Assembly: GCA_025352485.1 (NCBI GenBank)
Contig: JANXTJ010000295.1
Span: 1-5,279, forward strand
DNA from: Salinibacterium sp.
GTDB taxonomy: Bacteria > Actinomycetota > Actinomycetes > Actinomycetales > Microbacteriaceae
Reading direction: 5' to 3'
DNA: 5,279 nt
Numbering within the stretch: the stretch's first letter is position 1; the number at the start of each line of letters is the position of its first letter. Positions 1-5,279 of the stretch are shown one piece after another. The position numbers and the translations under genes are program-made. Below the pieces are notes generated by a model that did no database searches, was not told where the DNA came from, and saw only the letters and a list, made by a program, of their open reading frames with translations.

Positions 1-888
1 CCGCCCGGCGTCTTCAACCTCGTGAACGGTCTCGGCGAGGATGCCGGCGACGCGCTGGTAAGGCACCCCGACGTGCCGCTCATCTCCTTCACCGGGGAGA
101 GCAGCACCGGGCAGCTCATCTTCGCTAACGCCGCCCCATTCCTCAAGGGGCTGTCGATGGAGCTCGGCGGCAAAAGCCCGGCCGTGGTGTTCGCCGATGC
201 CGACCTCGACGCCGCCATCGACGCCACCATCTTTGGGGTCTTCTCCCTCAACGGCGAGCGCTGCACCGCCGGCAGTCGCATCCTCGTCGAACGCCCGGTG
301 TACGACGAGTTTGTGCAGCGCTATGCGGCGCAGGCAGACCGGGTCGTGGTCGGCTACCCGCAGGACCCGGCGACGGAGGTGGGGGCGCTCGTGCATCCCG
401 AGCACTACGACAAAGTCATGAGCTACGTCGAACTCGGAAAGTCAGAGGGCCGGTTGGTGGCCGGCGGCTCCCGCCCCGACGGCTTCGAGACCGGCAACTT
501 CGTGCGCCCCACGGTGTTCGCCGACGTACCCGCGGCTGCCCGAATCTTTCAGGAAGAGATCTTCGGCCCGGTCGTAACCATCACGCCGTTCGACACGGAC
601 GAGGAAGCGCTCGAGCTCGCCAACGGTGTGCGCTACGGGCTCGCCGCCTACATCTGGACAAACGACCTGAAGCGCGCGCACAACTTCTCGCAGGCGGTCG
701 AGGCGGGGATGGTCTGGCTCAACTCCAACAACGTGCGCGACCTGCGCACTCCGTTCGGCGGCGTGAAGGCGTCAGGCCTCGGGCACGAGGGCGGGTACCG
801 GTCGATCGACTTTTACACCGACCAGCAGGCCGTGCACATCACGCTCGGCGAGGCGCACAACCCCACATTCGGAAAGAGTGCGTCATGA
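1..888 (+). CDS. hpaE: 5-carboxymethyl-2-hydroxymuconate semialdehyde dehydrogenase, 5'-truncated by window edge
   Basis: This cytosolic NAD-dependent aldehyde dehydrogenase oxidises the ring-cleavage product of homoprotocatechuate, 5-carboxymethyl-2-hydroxymuconate semialdehyde, to the dicarboxylate. The reading frame is open from base 1 (first residues PPGVFNLV, a conserved ALDH stretch), so the true start lies upstream. About 295 residues are visible of a family length near 490-500, and most of the N-terminal half of the cofactor domain is missing. Visible landmarks are the cofactor-binding FTGE turn (about 88-99), the catalytic-base Glu in MELGGKSP (codon 160-162), the nucleophilic Cys in GERCTAGS (codon 262-264), and EEIFGPV (about 553-573). 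The C-terminal NNVRDLRTPFGGVKASG block (about 727-777) is characteristic of HpaE within the ALDH superfamily. The gene ends in TGA at 886-888 and overlaps hpaD by 4 nt (ATGA), which suggests translational coupling. The family call is firm. HpaE rather than another semialdehyde dehydrogenase rests on this C-terminal block and on the neighbouring hpaD. Confidence 0.95.
   Translation, partial: PPGVFNLVNGLGEDAGDALVRHPDVPLISFTGESSTGQLIFANAAPFLKGLSMELGGKSPAVVFADADLDAAIDATIFGVFSLNGERCTAGSRILVERPVYDEFVQRYAAQADRVVVGYPQDPATEVGALVHPEHYDKVMSYVELGKSEGRLVAGGSRPDGFETGNFVRPTVFADVPAAARIFQEEIFGPVVTITPFDTDEEALELANGVRYGLAAYIWTNDLKRAHNFSQAVEAGMVWLNSNNVRDLRTPFGGVKASGLGHEGGYRSIDFYTDQQAVHITLGEAHNPTFGKSAS
871..876 (+). 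promoter_or_regulatory. Probable ribosome binding site for hpaD
   Basis: The purine run GGAAAG lies inside the end of hpaE, 8 nt before the ATG at 885. It is a modest Shine-Dalgarno match. Together with the ATGA stop/start overlap it favours the start at 885 over the in-frame ATG at 903, which has only a weak AGGCG upstream. Confidence 0.5.
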
Positions 889-2030
889 CCAGGCGTGACG
901 ACATGACACTGACCTCGTCGGGCTTCTACGTGTCGCAGGAGGCCCGGACCCATAGCGACAACGCCGTGCCGACCCCCCAGGCCCCGCCGCCGGACATCCT
1001 GCGCTGCGCTTACATGGAACTCGTCGTCACCGACCTCGCAGCGTCGCGCCAGTTCTACGTCGACATCCTGGGGCTCTATGTCACGGAAGAAGACGACAGC
1101 ACCCTGTACCTGCGCTCCACCGAGGAGTTCATCCATCACAACCTTGTGCTTCGGCAGGGACCGATCGCCGCGGTGGCGGCCTTCTCGTACCGCGTTCGTA
1201 CCGCCGGCGACCTCGATAAGGCCGTCGCGTTTTATACGGAACTGGGCTGCCGCGTCAAGCGCCGCCCCGACGGTTTTGTGAACGGGATCGGCGACTCTGT
1301 GCGCGTCGAAGACCCGCTCGGCTTTCCCTACGAATTCTTTTTCCAGACCGACCATGTCGAGCGGATGTCGTGGCGATACGACCTTCATTCCCCCGGCGAG
1401 CTGGTGCGGCTCGACCACTTCAATCAGGTCACTCCCGACGTGCCGCGCGCGGTGAACTTCATGCAGGCGCTGGGCTTTCGGGTCACCGAAGACATCCAGG
1501 ACGATGAGGGGATCGTGTACGCAGCGTGGCTGCGGCGCAAGCCGAGCGTGCACGACACCGCGATGACCGGGGGCGACGGACCTCGCATGCACCACATCTG
1601 TTTTGCCACCCACGAGAAGCACAACATCCTCGCCATCTGCGACACGCTCGGCGCCCTTCGCCGCTCCGACGCCATTGAACGCGGGCCCGGCCGACACGGT
1701 GTGTCAAACGCGTTCTACCTTTATCTGCGCGACCCGGATGGCCACCGCGTCGAGATATACACCCAGGACTATTACACCGGCGACCCCGATAACCCGGTTA
1801 TCACCTGGGATGTGCACGACAACCAGCGGCGCGACTGGTGGGGCAATCCCGTGGTGCCGTCGTGGTATTCCGAGGCCTCGCTGGTGCTCGACCTCGACGG
1901 CAATCCCCAGCCGGTTGTCACGCGCACCACTTCGTCTGAAATGGCGGTGACCATCGGCGCCGATGGCTTCTCGTACACCCGCCGCGGTGAAGAGGCACAG
2001 GGCGAATACAAGCTCGGCAATCAGCTCTAG
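885..2030 (+). CDS. hpaD: 3,4-dihydroxyphenylacetate (homoprotocatechuate) 2,3-dioxygenase, type I extradiol (VOC) family
   Basis: This enzyme cleaves homoprotocatechuate with O2 to 5-carboxymethyl-2-hydroxymuconate semialdehyde, the ring-opening step of the pathway. The 381-residue protein has two vicinal-oxygen-chelate modules (about residues 38-155 and 172-300) and a C-terminal lid ending in YKLGNQL. Compared from memory with the 365-residue Brevibacterium fuscum enzyme, all known active-site residues are found at a constant offset of 23: metal ligands H178, H237 and E290, second-shell H223 and Y280, and N180, R266, H271 and R316. This is the VOC-type enzyme, unrelated in fold to the class II HpaD of Escherichia coli. 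The metal (Fe as in Brevibacterium, or Mn as in Arthrobacter MndD) cannot be told from sequence. The chosen ATG overlaps the hpaE stop; a second in-frame ATG at 903 would shorten the protein by six residues. Either start leaves an N-terminal tail longer than in the Brevibacterium enzyme. The product is cytosolic and co-transcribed with hpaE and hpaH. Confidence 0.97.
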   Translation: MTRRDDMTLTSSGFYVSQEARTHSDNAVPTPQAPPPDILRCAYMELVVTDLAASRQFYVDILGLYVTEEDDSTLYLRSTEEFIHHNLVLRQGPIAAVAAFSYRVRTAGDLDKAVAFYTELGCRVKRRPDGFVNGIGDSVRVEDPLGFPYEFFFQTDHVERMSWRYDLHSPGELVRLDHFNQVTPDVPRAVNFMQALGFRVTEDIQDDEGIVYAAWLRRKPSVHDTAMTGGDGPRMHHICFATHEKHNILAICDTLGALRRSDAIERGPGRHGVSNAFYLYLRDPDGHRVEIYTQDYYTGDPDNPVITWDVHDNQRRDWWGNPVVPSWYSEASLVLDLDGNPQPVVTRTTSSEMAVTIGADGFSYTRRGEEAQGEYKLGNQL

Positions 2031-2049
2031 ACCGAAAATCACACACAGC

Positions 2050-2057
2050 GAGAGGGA
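2050..2057 (+). promoter_or_regulatory. Ribosome binding site for hpaH
   Basis: GAGAGGGA lies in the 32-nt gap between hpaD and hpaH, ending 5 nt before the ATG at 2063. It is the clearest Shine-Dalgarno sequence in the window and fixes the hpaH start. The rest of the gap (2031-2049) is A/C-rich, with no visible promoter or hairpin, so hpaH is expected to be transcribed from upstream. Confidence 0.7.
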
Positions 2058-2062
2058 ATCGG

Positions 2063-2848
2063 ATGTTGGACAGCCAGACCATCAGCGCCATCGCGGATGA
2101 GCTTGCCGAGGCCGATCGCACCCATCGGGTGATCGAGCGGATTACCGCGCGCTACCCGGACGCGACCATCGAGGACTCCTACGCGATCCAGGGTGTCTGG
2201 CGCGACAAGAACCTCGCGGCCGGCCGCACCCTGGTGGGGCGCAAGATTGGGCTCACGTCGAAGGCGATGCAACAGGCGACCGGCATCACCGAGCCGGACT
2301 ATGGCGTCATGTTTGGCGACACTGTCTACCGGTCTGGCACCGACATCCCGGTCGATCAGTTCTCAAACGTCCGAGTCGAGGTCGAGCTCGCCTTCGTATT
2401 AAACGCGCCCCTCGTCGGCCCCGACTGCACGCTCGAGGATGTGCTCGGAGCAACTGACTACGTCGTTCCCGCCCTCGAAATCCTCAATTCGCACATTGAG
2501 CTGACCGGACGAACGATCGTCGACACGATCAGCGACAACGCGGCCTACGGCGCAATGGTGATCGGCGAGACGCACAAGCGCCCGGGTGAGGTCGACCTGC
2601 GCTGGGTGCCGGGGCTGCTCTACAAGAATGGCCAGATCGAGGAAACGGGGGTCGCCGCGGGCGTGCTCGACCATCCGGCACGCGGTGTGGCCTGGCTCGC
2701 CAACAAGATTCATCAGCACGGGGCGCGCCTGGAAGCCGGCGAGACGATTCTCTCCGGCTCATTCACCCGCCCGATGTGGGTGGCGAAGGGCGACGATGTG
2801 CTCGCCGACTTCGGACCGTTAGGAACCGTCACATGTCGATTCGTCTGA
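2063..2848 (+). CDS. hpaH: 2-oxohept-4-ene-1,7-dioate hydratase
   Basis: This enzyme hydrates 2-oxohept-4-ene-1,7-dioate to 4-hydroxy-2-oxoheptane-1,7-dioate, the substrate of HpaI. The 261-residue protein belongs to the 2-keto-4-pentenoate hydratase / fumarylacetoacetate hydrolase (FAH) superfamily. The divalent metal ligands are visible as E106 and E108 in RVEVELAF and E139 in PALE, at the same numbering as I recall for E. coli HpcG. The conserved GRKIGLTSKAMQ (59-70), EPDYG (77-81), DTISDNAA (154-161) and EETGVAAGVLDHPA (193-206) blocks are also present. It is about six residues shorter than the 267-residue E. coli protein, mainly in the segment just after E139. DHPARGVAWLANK (203-215) and the C-terminal SGSFTRP (231-237) support HpaH over the catechol-pathway hydratase. 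The start is supported by a good ribosome binding site. Two leucines, L113 and L253, use TTA, a rare codon in DNA this GC-rich. The gene overlaps hpaI by 16 nt. Confidence is high from both motifs and context. Confidence 0.95.
   Translation: MLDSQTISAIADELAEADRTHRVIERITARYPDATIEDSYAIQGVWRDKNLAAGRTLVGRKIGLTSKAMQQATGITEPDYGVMFGDTVYRSGTDIPVDQFSNVRVEVELAFVLNAPLVGPDCTLEDVLGATDYVVPALEILNSHIELTGRTIVDTISDNAAYGAMVIGETHKRPGEVDLRWVPGLLYKNGQIEETGVAAGVLDHPARGVAWLANKIHQHGARLEAGETILSGSFTRPMWVAKGDDVLADFGPLGTVTCRFV
2821..2825 (+). promoter_or_regulatory. Probable ribosome binding site for hpaI
   Basis: AGGAA lies inside the last codons of hpaH, with 7 nt between it and the ATG at 2833. It supports that ATG as the hpaI start. 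The in-frame GTG at 2776 would add 19 Arg-rich residues that merely mirror hpaH coding sequence. Confidence 0.55.
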
Positions 2849-3633
2849 GCCCGACCTTCCGAGAGCGACTGGCCACAGCCGACCGGCCGCTGGCTGGTAT
2901 GTGGGTGTGTTCCGGATCCGCACTGGTCGCCGAAATCTGTGCGGGCGGTGGGCTCGACTGGCTCCTGATCGACATGGAGCATTCCCCAAATAGCCTCGGA
3001 TCGGTGTTCGCCCAGCTGCAGGCCGTCGCCGCCTACCCCGCCACCCCCGTCGTCCGGCTTCCCTCCGGCGACGAGAGGCTCATCAAGCAGGTGCTCGACC
3101 TCGGCGCGCAAAACATCCTCGTTCCGATGGTCTCCTCCGCCGCTCAGGCGCGGTCGATCGTGGAGATGGTGCGCTACCCGCCCGCCGGACGACGAGGCGT
3201 GGGCTCCGCGCTGGCGCGCTCGGCCCGCTGGAACCGGGTCGACGATTACCTCAGCCAAGCGCAGCAACACGTGTCGCTGATGGTGCAGATCGAGACCGCC
3301 GCCGGTGTAGATTCGGCCCCGGAGATCGCCGCCGTTGACGGTATCGACGGGCTTTTCGTTGGCCCCAGCGACCTGGCCGCATCCATGGGCCTGCTCGGCC
3401 AGCAAAGCCATCCGGACGTCACCGCTGCCGCGATCCGGGCCTTCGCGGGGGCACACTCGGCGGGTAAACCGGTCGGCATAAATGCCTTCGACCCGACCGT
3501 CGCTCAGAACTACCTCGACGCGGGAGCCGACTTCGTGCTCGTCGGTGCCGACGTTGCCCTACTGGCGCGCGGATCCGAGGCACTGGCCAGCAGATGGGTG
3601 GCTAGCGCGCCGGAGGATCGCAGCTCGTACTGA
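2833..3633 (+). CDS. hpaI: 4-hydroxy-2-oxoheptane-1,7-dioate aldolase (HpaI/HpcH class II pyruvate aldolase)
   Basis: This enzyme performs the last step of the pathway, retro-aldol cleavage of 4-hydroxy-2-oxoheptane-1,7-dioate to pyruvate and succinic semialdehyde, in the cytosol and with a divalent metal. The 266-residue (beta/alpha)8-barrel protein is close to the 262-residue E. coli HpaI. Catalytic and metal residues known from E. coli HpaI align at a constant offset of 5: D47 and H50 in LLIDMEHSPN, R75 in PVVR, E154 in VQIET, and D180 in GPSDLAASMG. The RYPPAGRRGVGSALAR block (114-129) and SARWNR (130-135) are typical of HpaI. The family also contains 2-keto-3-deoxy-L-rhamnonate and 2-dehydro-3-deoxyglucarate aldolases, which differ little in the catalytic core; position directly after hpaH decides for HpaI. 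The start at 2833 overlaps the hpaH stop by 16 nt and has an AGGAA upstream. The stop at 3631-3633 appears to close the operon, since the next gene is convergent. Confidence 0.93.
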   Translation: MSIRLSPTFRERLATADRPLAGMWVCSGSALVAEICAGGGLDWLLIDMEHSPNSLGSVFAQLQAVAAYPATPVVRLPSGDERLIKQVLDLGAQNILVPMVSSAAQARSIVEMVRYPPAGRRGVGSALARSARWNRVDDYLSQAQQHVSLMVQIETAAGVDSAPEIAAVDGIDGLFVGPSDLAASMGLLGQQSHPDVTAAAIRAFAGAHSAGKPVGINAFDPTVAQNYLDAGADFVLVGADVALLARGSEALASRWVASAPEDRSSY

Positions 3634-3670
3634 CCGGGCCCCAGCTGCACTGCCGGCTGATGTGGGTTCT

Positions 3671-3701
3671 CGGTTGCGGGGCAAAAATAATGCCGCTGCC
3701 G
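3671..3701. terminator. Imperfect hairpin between convergent operons, possible bidirectional terminator
   Basis: The 98-nt gap 3634-3731 between the hpaI stop and the stop of the opposite gene holds an imperfect inverted repeat. The left arm 3671-3683 pairs with the right arm 3691-3701: an outer CGG/CCG plus a G-U pair, a U-U mismatch, a GCGG/CCGC core, a two-base GG bulge, then CA/TG. The loop is the A-rich AAAATAA (3684-3690). There is no T-run immediately after it in either direction, so it is not a canonical Rho-independent terminator, although actinobacterial terminators often lack the T-run. A shorter six-pair dyad (3642-3647 with 3654-3659) lies just upstream. No promoter is evident in the gap. 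Confidence 0.4.
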
Positions 3702-3731
3702 ACGTATGGGGTGCGAAAATCCGGTCCGACG

Positions 3732-4805
3732 CTAGAAGGTAGTTGTGACTTTCTTGAGCCCTCTGGGTTGGTCTGGGTTGAGCCCGAGCCGAAGGGAAAG
3801 CTCCCGTGCGATGACCTGCGCGGGAAGAATTTCGAGAACCGGCAAGAGGTTCACATCGACGTCGGCCTCGCGGAGGTCGAGGATGAGCGTTCCTTGGTCA
3901 TCGTCGTGAGCCTCGCCTCCGATCACGAAAATGGATGCGCCGAGTTCGGTAAGCGTCGCACGAAGCGAAGTCACCGACTCCGATCCCGCACCCGCCGACG
4001 TGAATAGGATCGCCACGGTTCCCACGCCAACCTGCCCAATCGGCCCGTGCTTCGCATCGGCCGCGCTCCATCCAGACGCCGGGAGACGACAGGTCTCCAT
4101 GAGCTTCAACGCAGCCTCCTTCGCGCTCGAGGTCGAGGGGCCACGGCCAATAGCCAACACGCGATCAGCGGCAGCGAGCGCTTCTACCGCGGGTAGGACG
4201 GACTTCGGTAGGTCCCGCAAGATTTGGAGCGCCTTTGTCGAGAGCGTCTGGATGGACGCACGAACCGACTCATAGGTCGACCCCTTGGCAAGTTCGACGC
4301 ACGCGAACAGGGCAACCAACTCGGCCGTATAAGTTTTCGTGGCCGCGACAGACAGCTCAGGGCCGGCAGACAAGTCAATGTGGGTGTCCGCAAGGGTTGC
4401 CATCGGGCTGTCCACGTTATTCGTGAGGGCGATGATTTTTGCTCCCGCAGCATGCGCAGAGTCAAGGGTCGCGAGCAAGTCCGGGGAGGCGCCTGACTGC
4501 GAGATCGCAACGACGAGCTGCCGCGGCCCAAAGATATTGGTGCCGTAGACCGACGAGACGCTCGGAGTTGCGAGATGTGCCGGCCGGCCAAGAGCGGCTT
4601 GGTAGATATGTTGACCGTACATCGCGGCGTGATCGCTGGTTCCGCGTGCAACGAAAATCAGCGAGTCGTAGTCGGCCGCAGCCAGCCACTGGCCGGCCGT
4701 TTCGAGCTGCTCCTGCTGCGCGGAGATGAGATCAAGCCAGCGGTGCGGCTGCTCGGCAATCTCACTGCTCATAAGCGCACCATTGGCAGTGGCAGAATTG
4801 CTCAC
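3732..4805 (-). CDS. Double-SIS-domain sugar-phosphate isomerase/deaminase, NagB-II / GlmS-isomerase-like
   Basis: This 357-residue cytosolic protein carries two sugar isomerase (SIS) domains (about 46-170 and 208-340) and lacks the glutamine amidotransferase domain of GlmS (which is about 600 residues). Visible motifs are ARGTSD (53-58) and SQSG (102-105), the phosphosugar-binding loops; AATKTYT (154-160); E237 in KLMETC and KHGP (252-255), matching the GlmS isomerase acid/base and His positions; and the C-terminal NPDQPRGLKKVT (343-354), which supplies the conserved active-site Lys. The PSVSSVYG, SQSGASPDLL and C-terminal segments resemble, from memory, Shewanella NagB-II, a glucosamine-6-phosphate deaminase. 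It may therefore convert an amino-sugar phosphate to fructose-6-phosphate and ammonia. Related deglycases such as FrlB act on fructosamine phosphates, so the substrate is uncertain. The start is GTG at 4805, overlapping the upstream transporter gene as GTGA. It has no clear Shine-Dalgarno, consistent with coupled translation. ATG at 4772 is an alternative start 11 residues in. SIS family: firm. Substrate: inference. Confidence 0.88.
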   Translation of the reverse strand: MSNSATANGALMSSEIAEQPHRWLDLISAQQEQLETAGQWLAAADYDSLIFVARGTSDHAAMYGQHIYQAALGRPAHLATPSVSSVYGTNIFGPRQLVVAISQSGASPDLLATLDSAHAAGAKIIALTNNVDSPMATLADTHIDLSAGPELSVAATKTYTAELVALFACVELAKGSTYESVRASIQTLSTKALQILRDLPKSVLPAVEALAAADRVLAIGRGPSTSSAKEAALKLMETCRLPASGWSAADAKHGPIGQVGVGTVAILFTSAGAGSESVTSLRATLTELGASIFVIGGEAHDDDQGTLILDLREADVDVNLLPVLEILPAQVIARELSLRLGLNPDQPRGLKKVTTTF

Positions 4806-5279
4806 GAGCTGAGCCCGGTGATCATTGCGACGACGTCGTTGTGGCTGGTCTCCGACAGCTTCTTCGTCGCCACTTGCGTGCCGCGACGCAACACCGACAC
4901 TCGGTCCGCGATGCGAAACACCTGGTCCATGTTGTGGCTGACGATAAGCACCGCGGCGCCACGTTCTTTCAACCTAAGGATGAGTTGCTCCACTTTCGCG
5001 GTTTCAGCAACGCCCAGCGCGGCAGTCGGTTCATCCAGCAGCACGAGCCCGGACGCCCAGTGCGTGGCGCGACAGATGGCTACGCCTTGGCGTTGGCCTC
5101 CGGAAAGGTCGCTGAGGGTCGCCTTGGCAGACGGGATGCGCACGTCGAGTTCATCCAGCAATTCCTGGGTCTGCTTGGCCATCTTCCGCCGGTCGAGAAT
5201 GTGGAGCGGGCCGGTAGTGAGCTCACGGCCGAGGAACATATTCATGTAAACCGGCTGATCCGGGACCAGTGCCAGATCC
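4802..5279 (-). CDS. CUT2-type sugar ABC transporter ATP-binding protein, 5'-truncated by window edge
   Basis: This is the C-terminal part of a nucleotide-binding subunit that would power import of a monosaccharide or related solute at the cytoplasmic membrane. The frame stays open to the window edge. About 158 residues are visible of an expected 250-270; the Walker A region is outside. Numbered from the edge, it shows the segment just after the Q-loop (DLALVPDQPVY, 1-11), FLGRE (15-19) typical of ribose/xylose/fructose-type ATPases, the ABC signature LSGGQ (58-62; bases 5093-5107), Walker B LVLLDEP (78-84), the D-loop (86-89) and H-loop H115 in IVSHN. The signature and the end about 40 residues after the H-loop indicate a single-domain FrcA/XylG-like ATPase rather than the C-terminal half of a double RbsA-type protein, though the latter cannot be fully excluded. 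The gene's TGA stop overlaps the next gene's GTG start by 4 nt. Permease and binding-protein genes would be expected beyond 5279. Sugar specificity cannot be determined here. Confidence 0.9.
   Translation of the reverse strand, partial: DLALVPDQPVYMNMFLGRELTTGPLHILDRRKMAKQTQELLDELDVRIPSAKATLSDLSGGQRQGVAICRATHWASGLVLLDEPTAALGVAETAKVEQLILRLKERGAAVLIVSHNMDQVFRIADRVSVLRRGTQVATKKLSETSHNDVVAMITGLSS

Noticed and set aside
813..1697. Long open frame of 294 codons on the minus strand opposite hpaD
   Set aside because: It lies antisense to a gene with complete active-site conservation. Its translation is Arg/Val/His-rich with no recognisable motif, as expected of a shadow frame in GC-rich DNA.
2776..2832. 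Upstream in-frame GTG start for hpaI, adding 19 residues
   Set aside because: The added segment is Arg-rich and merely an alternate frame of the end of hpaH. The ATG at 2833 has a ribosome binding site and gives the normal family length.
2713..3456. 247-codon open frame on the minus strand opposite hpaH/hpaI
   Set aside because: It is a shadow of hpaI coding sequence: Gly-rich low-complexity translation, no family motif, and it crosses the hpaH-hpaI junction.
3762..3780. Near-perfect tandem repeat of TCTGGGTTG
   Set aside because: It encodes the conserved NPDQP segment at the SIS C-terminus (Asn-Pro and Gln-Pro codons), so the repeat follows from the protein sequence.
3660..4007. 115-codon plus-strand open frame starting in the convergent gap
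   Set aside because: Most of it is antisense to the conserved C-terminal SIS domain. It has no clear ribosome binding site and no recognisable domain.
5029..5160. Exact 12-base direct repeat GTTCATCCAGCA at 5029-5040 and 5149-5160, spaced exactly 120 bases
   Set aside because: Both copies encode the same in-frame residues LLDE (Walker B and an unrelated helix) on the minus strand. Shared codon use explains the match, so it is not a regulatory or mobile repeat.
4575..5249. 224-codon plus-strand open frame across the SIS/ABC junction
   Set aside because: It is antisense to the ABC signature and Walker B coding sequence. Its translation is Ser/Arg-rich without motifs, so it is a shadow frame.

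Overview
The window is chromosomal-looking DNA from a GC-rich bacterium, most likely an actinobacterium of the Micrococcales type (Microbacteriaceae, Arthrobacter or Brevibacterium relatives). The evidence is the strong G/C preference at third codon positions, the tightly overlapping genes, and an HpaD that, as far as I remember the sequence, closely matches the well-studied Brevibacterium fuscum enzyme. The genus is an inference. GC content was judged by eye, not counted.

Plus strand, 1-3633: four consecutive genes of the meta-cleavage pathway for 4-hydroxyphenylacetate / homoprotocatechuate (3,4-dihydroxyphenylacetate). They are hpaE (semialdehyde dehydrogenase, 5' end cut by the window edge), hpaD (type I extradiol ring-cleavage dioxygenase), hpaH (2-oxohept-4-ene-1,7-dioate hydratase) and hpaI (4-hydroxy-2-oxoheptane-1,7-dioate aldolase). 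hpaE and hpaD share an ATGA junction, hpaD and hpaH are 32 nt apart, and hpaH and hpaI overlap by 16 nt, so this reads as one operon. HpaD opens the ring and HpaE oxidises the resulting semialdehyde. After isomerisation and decarboxylation steps not encoded here (HpaF, HpaG), HpaH hydrates the product and HpaI splits it to pyruvate and succinic semialdehyde. Every known catalytic or metal-binding residue I could place is present, so all four enzymes look functional.

Intergenic, 3634-3731: a 98-nt gap between convergent operons, with an imperfect hairpin (3671-3701) that may serve as a terminator.

Minus strand, 3732-5279: the 3' end of a second operon. It holds the C-terminal part of a CUT2-type (ribose/xylose/fructose-like) sugar ABC transporter ATPase, followed through a 4-nt GTGA overlap by a stand-alone double-SIS-domain protein resembling NagB-II glucosamine-6-phosphate deaminases and the isomerase half of GlmS. 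Together they suggest uptake and deamination or isomerisation of an amino sugar or sugar-amine conjugate. The actual substrate cannot be read from this window.

I found no mobile elements, RNA genes, CRISPR arrays or obviously novel systems. The window is two ordinary catabolic operons facing each other. The points most worth a second look are the absence of an hpaF gene at the hpaD-hpaH junction, the N-terminal extension of HpaD, and the undefined substrate of the SIS/ABC pair.
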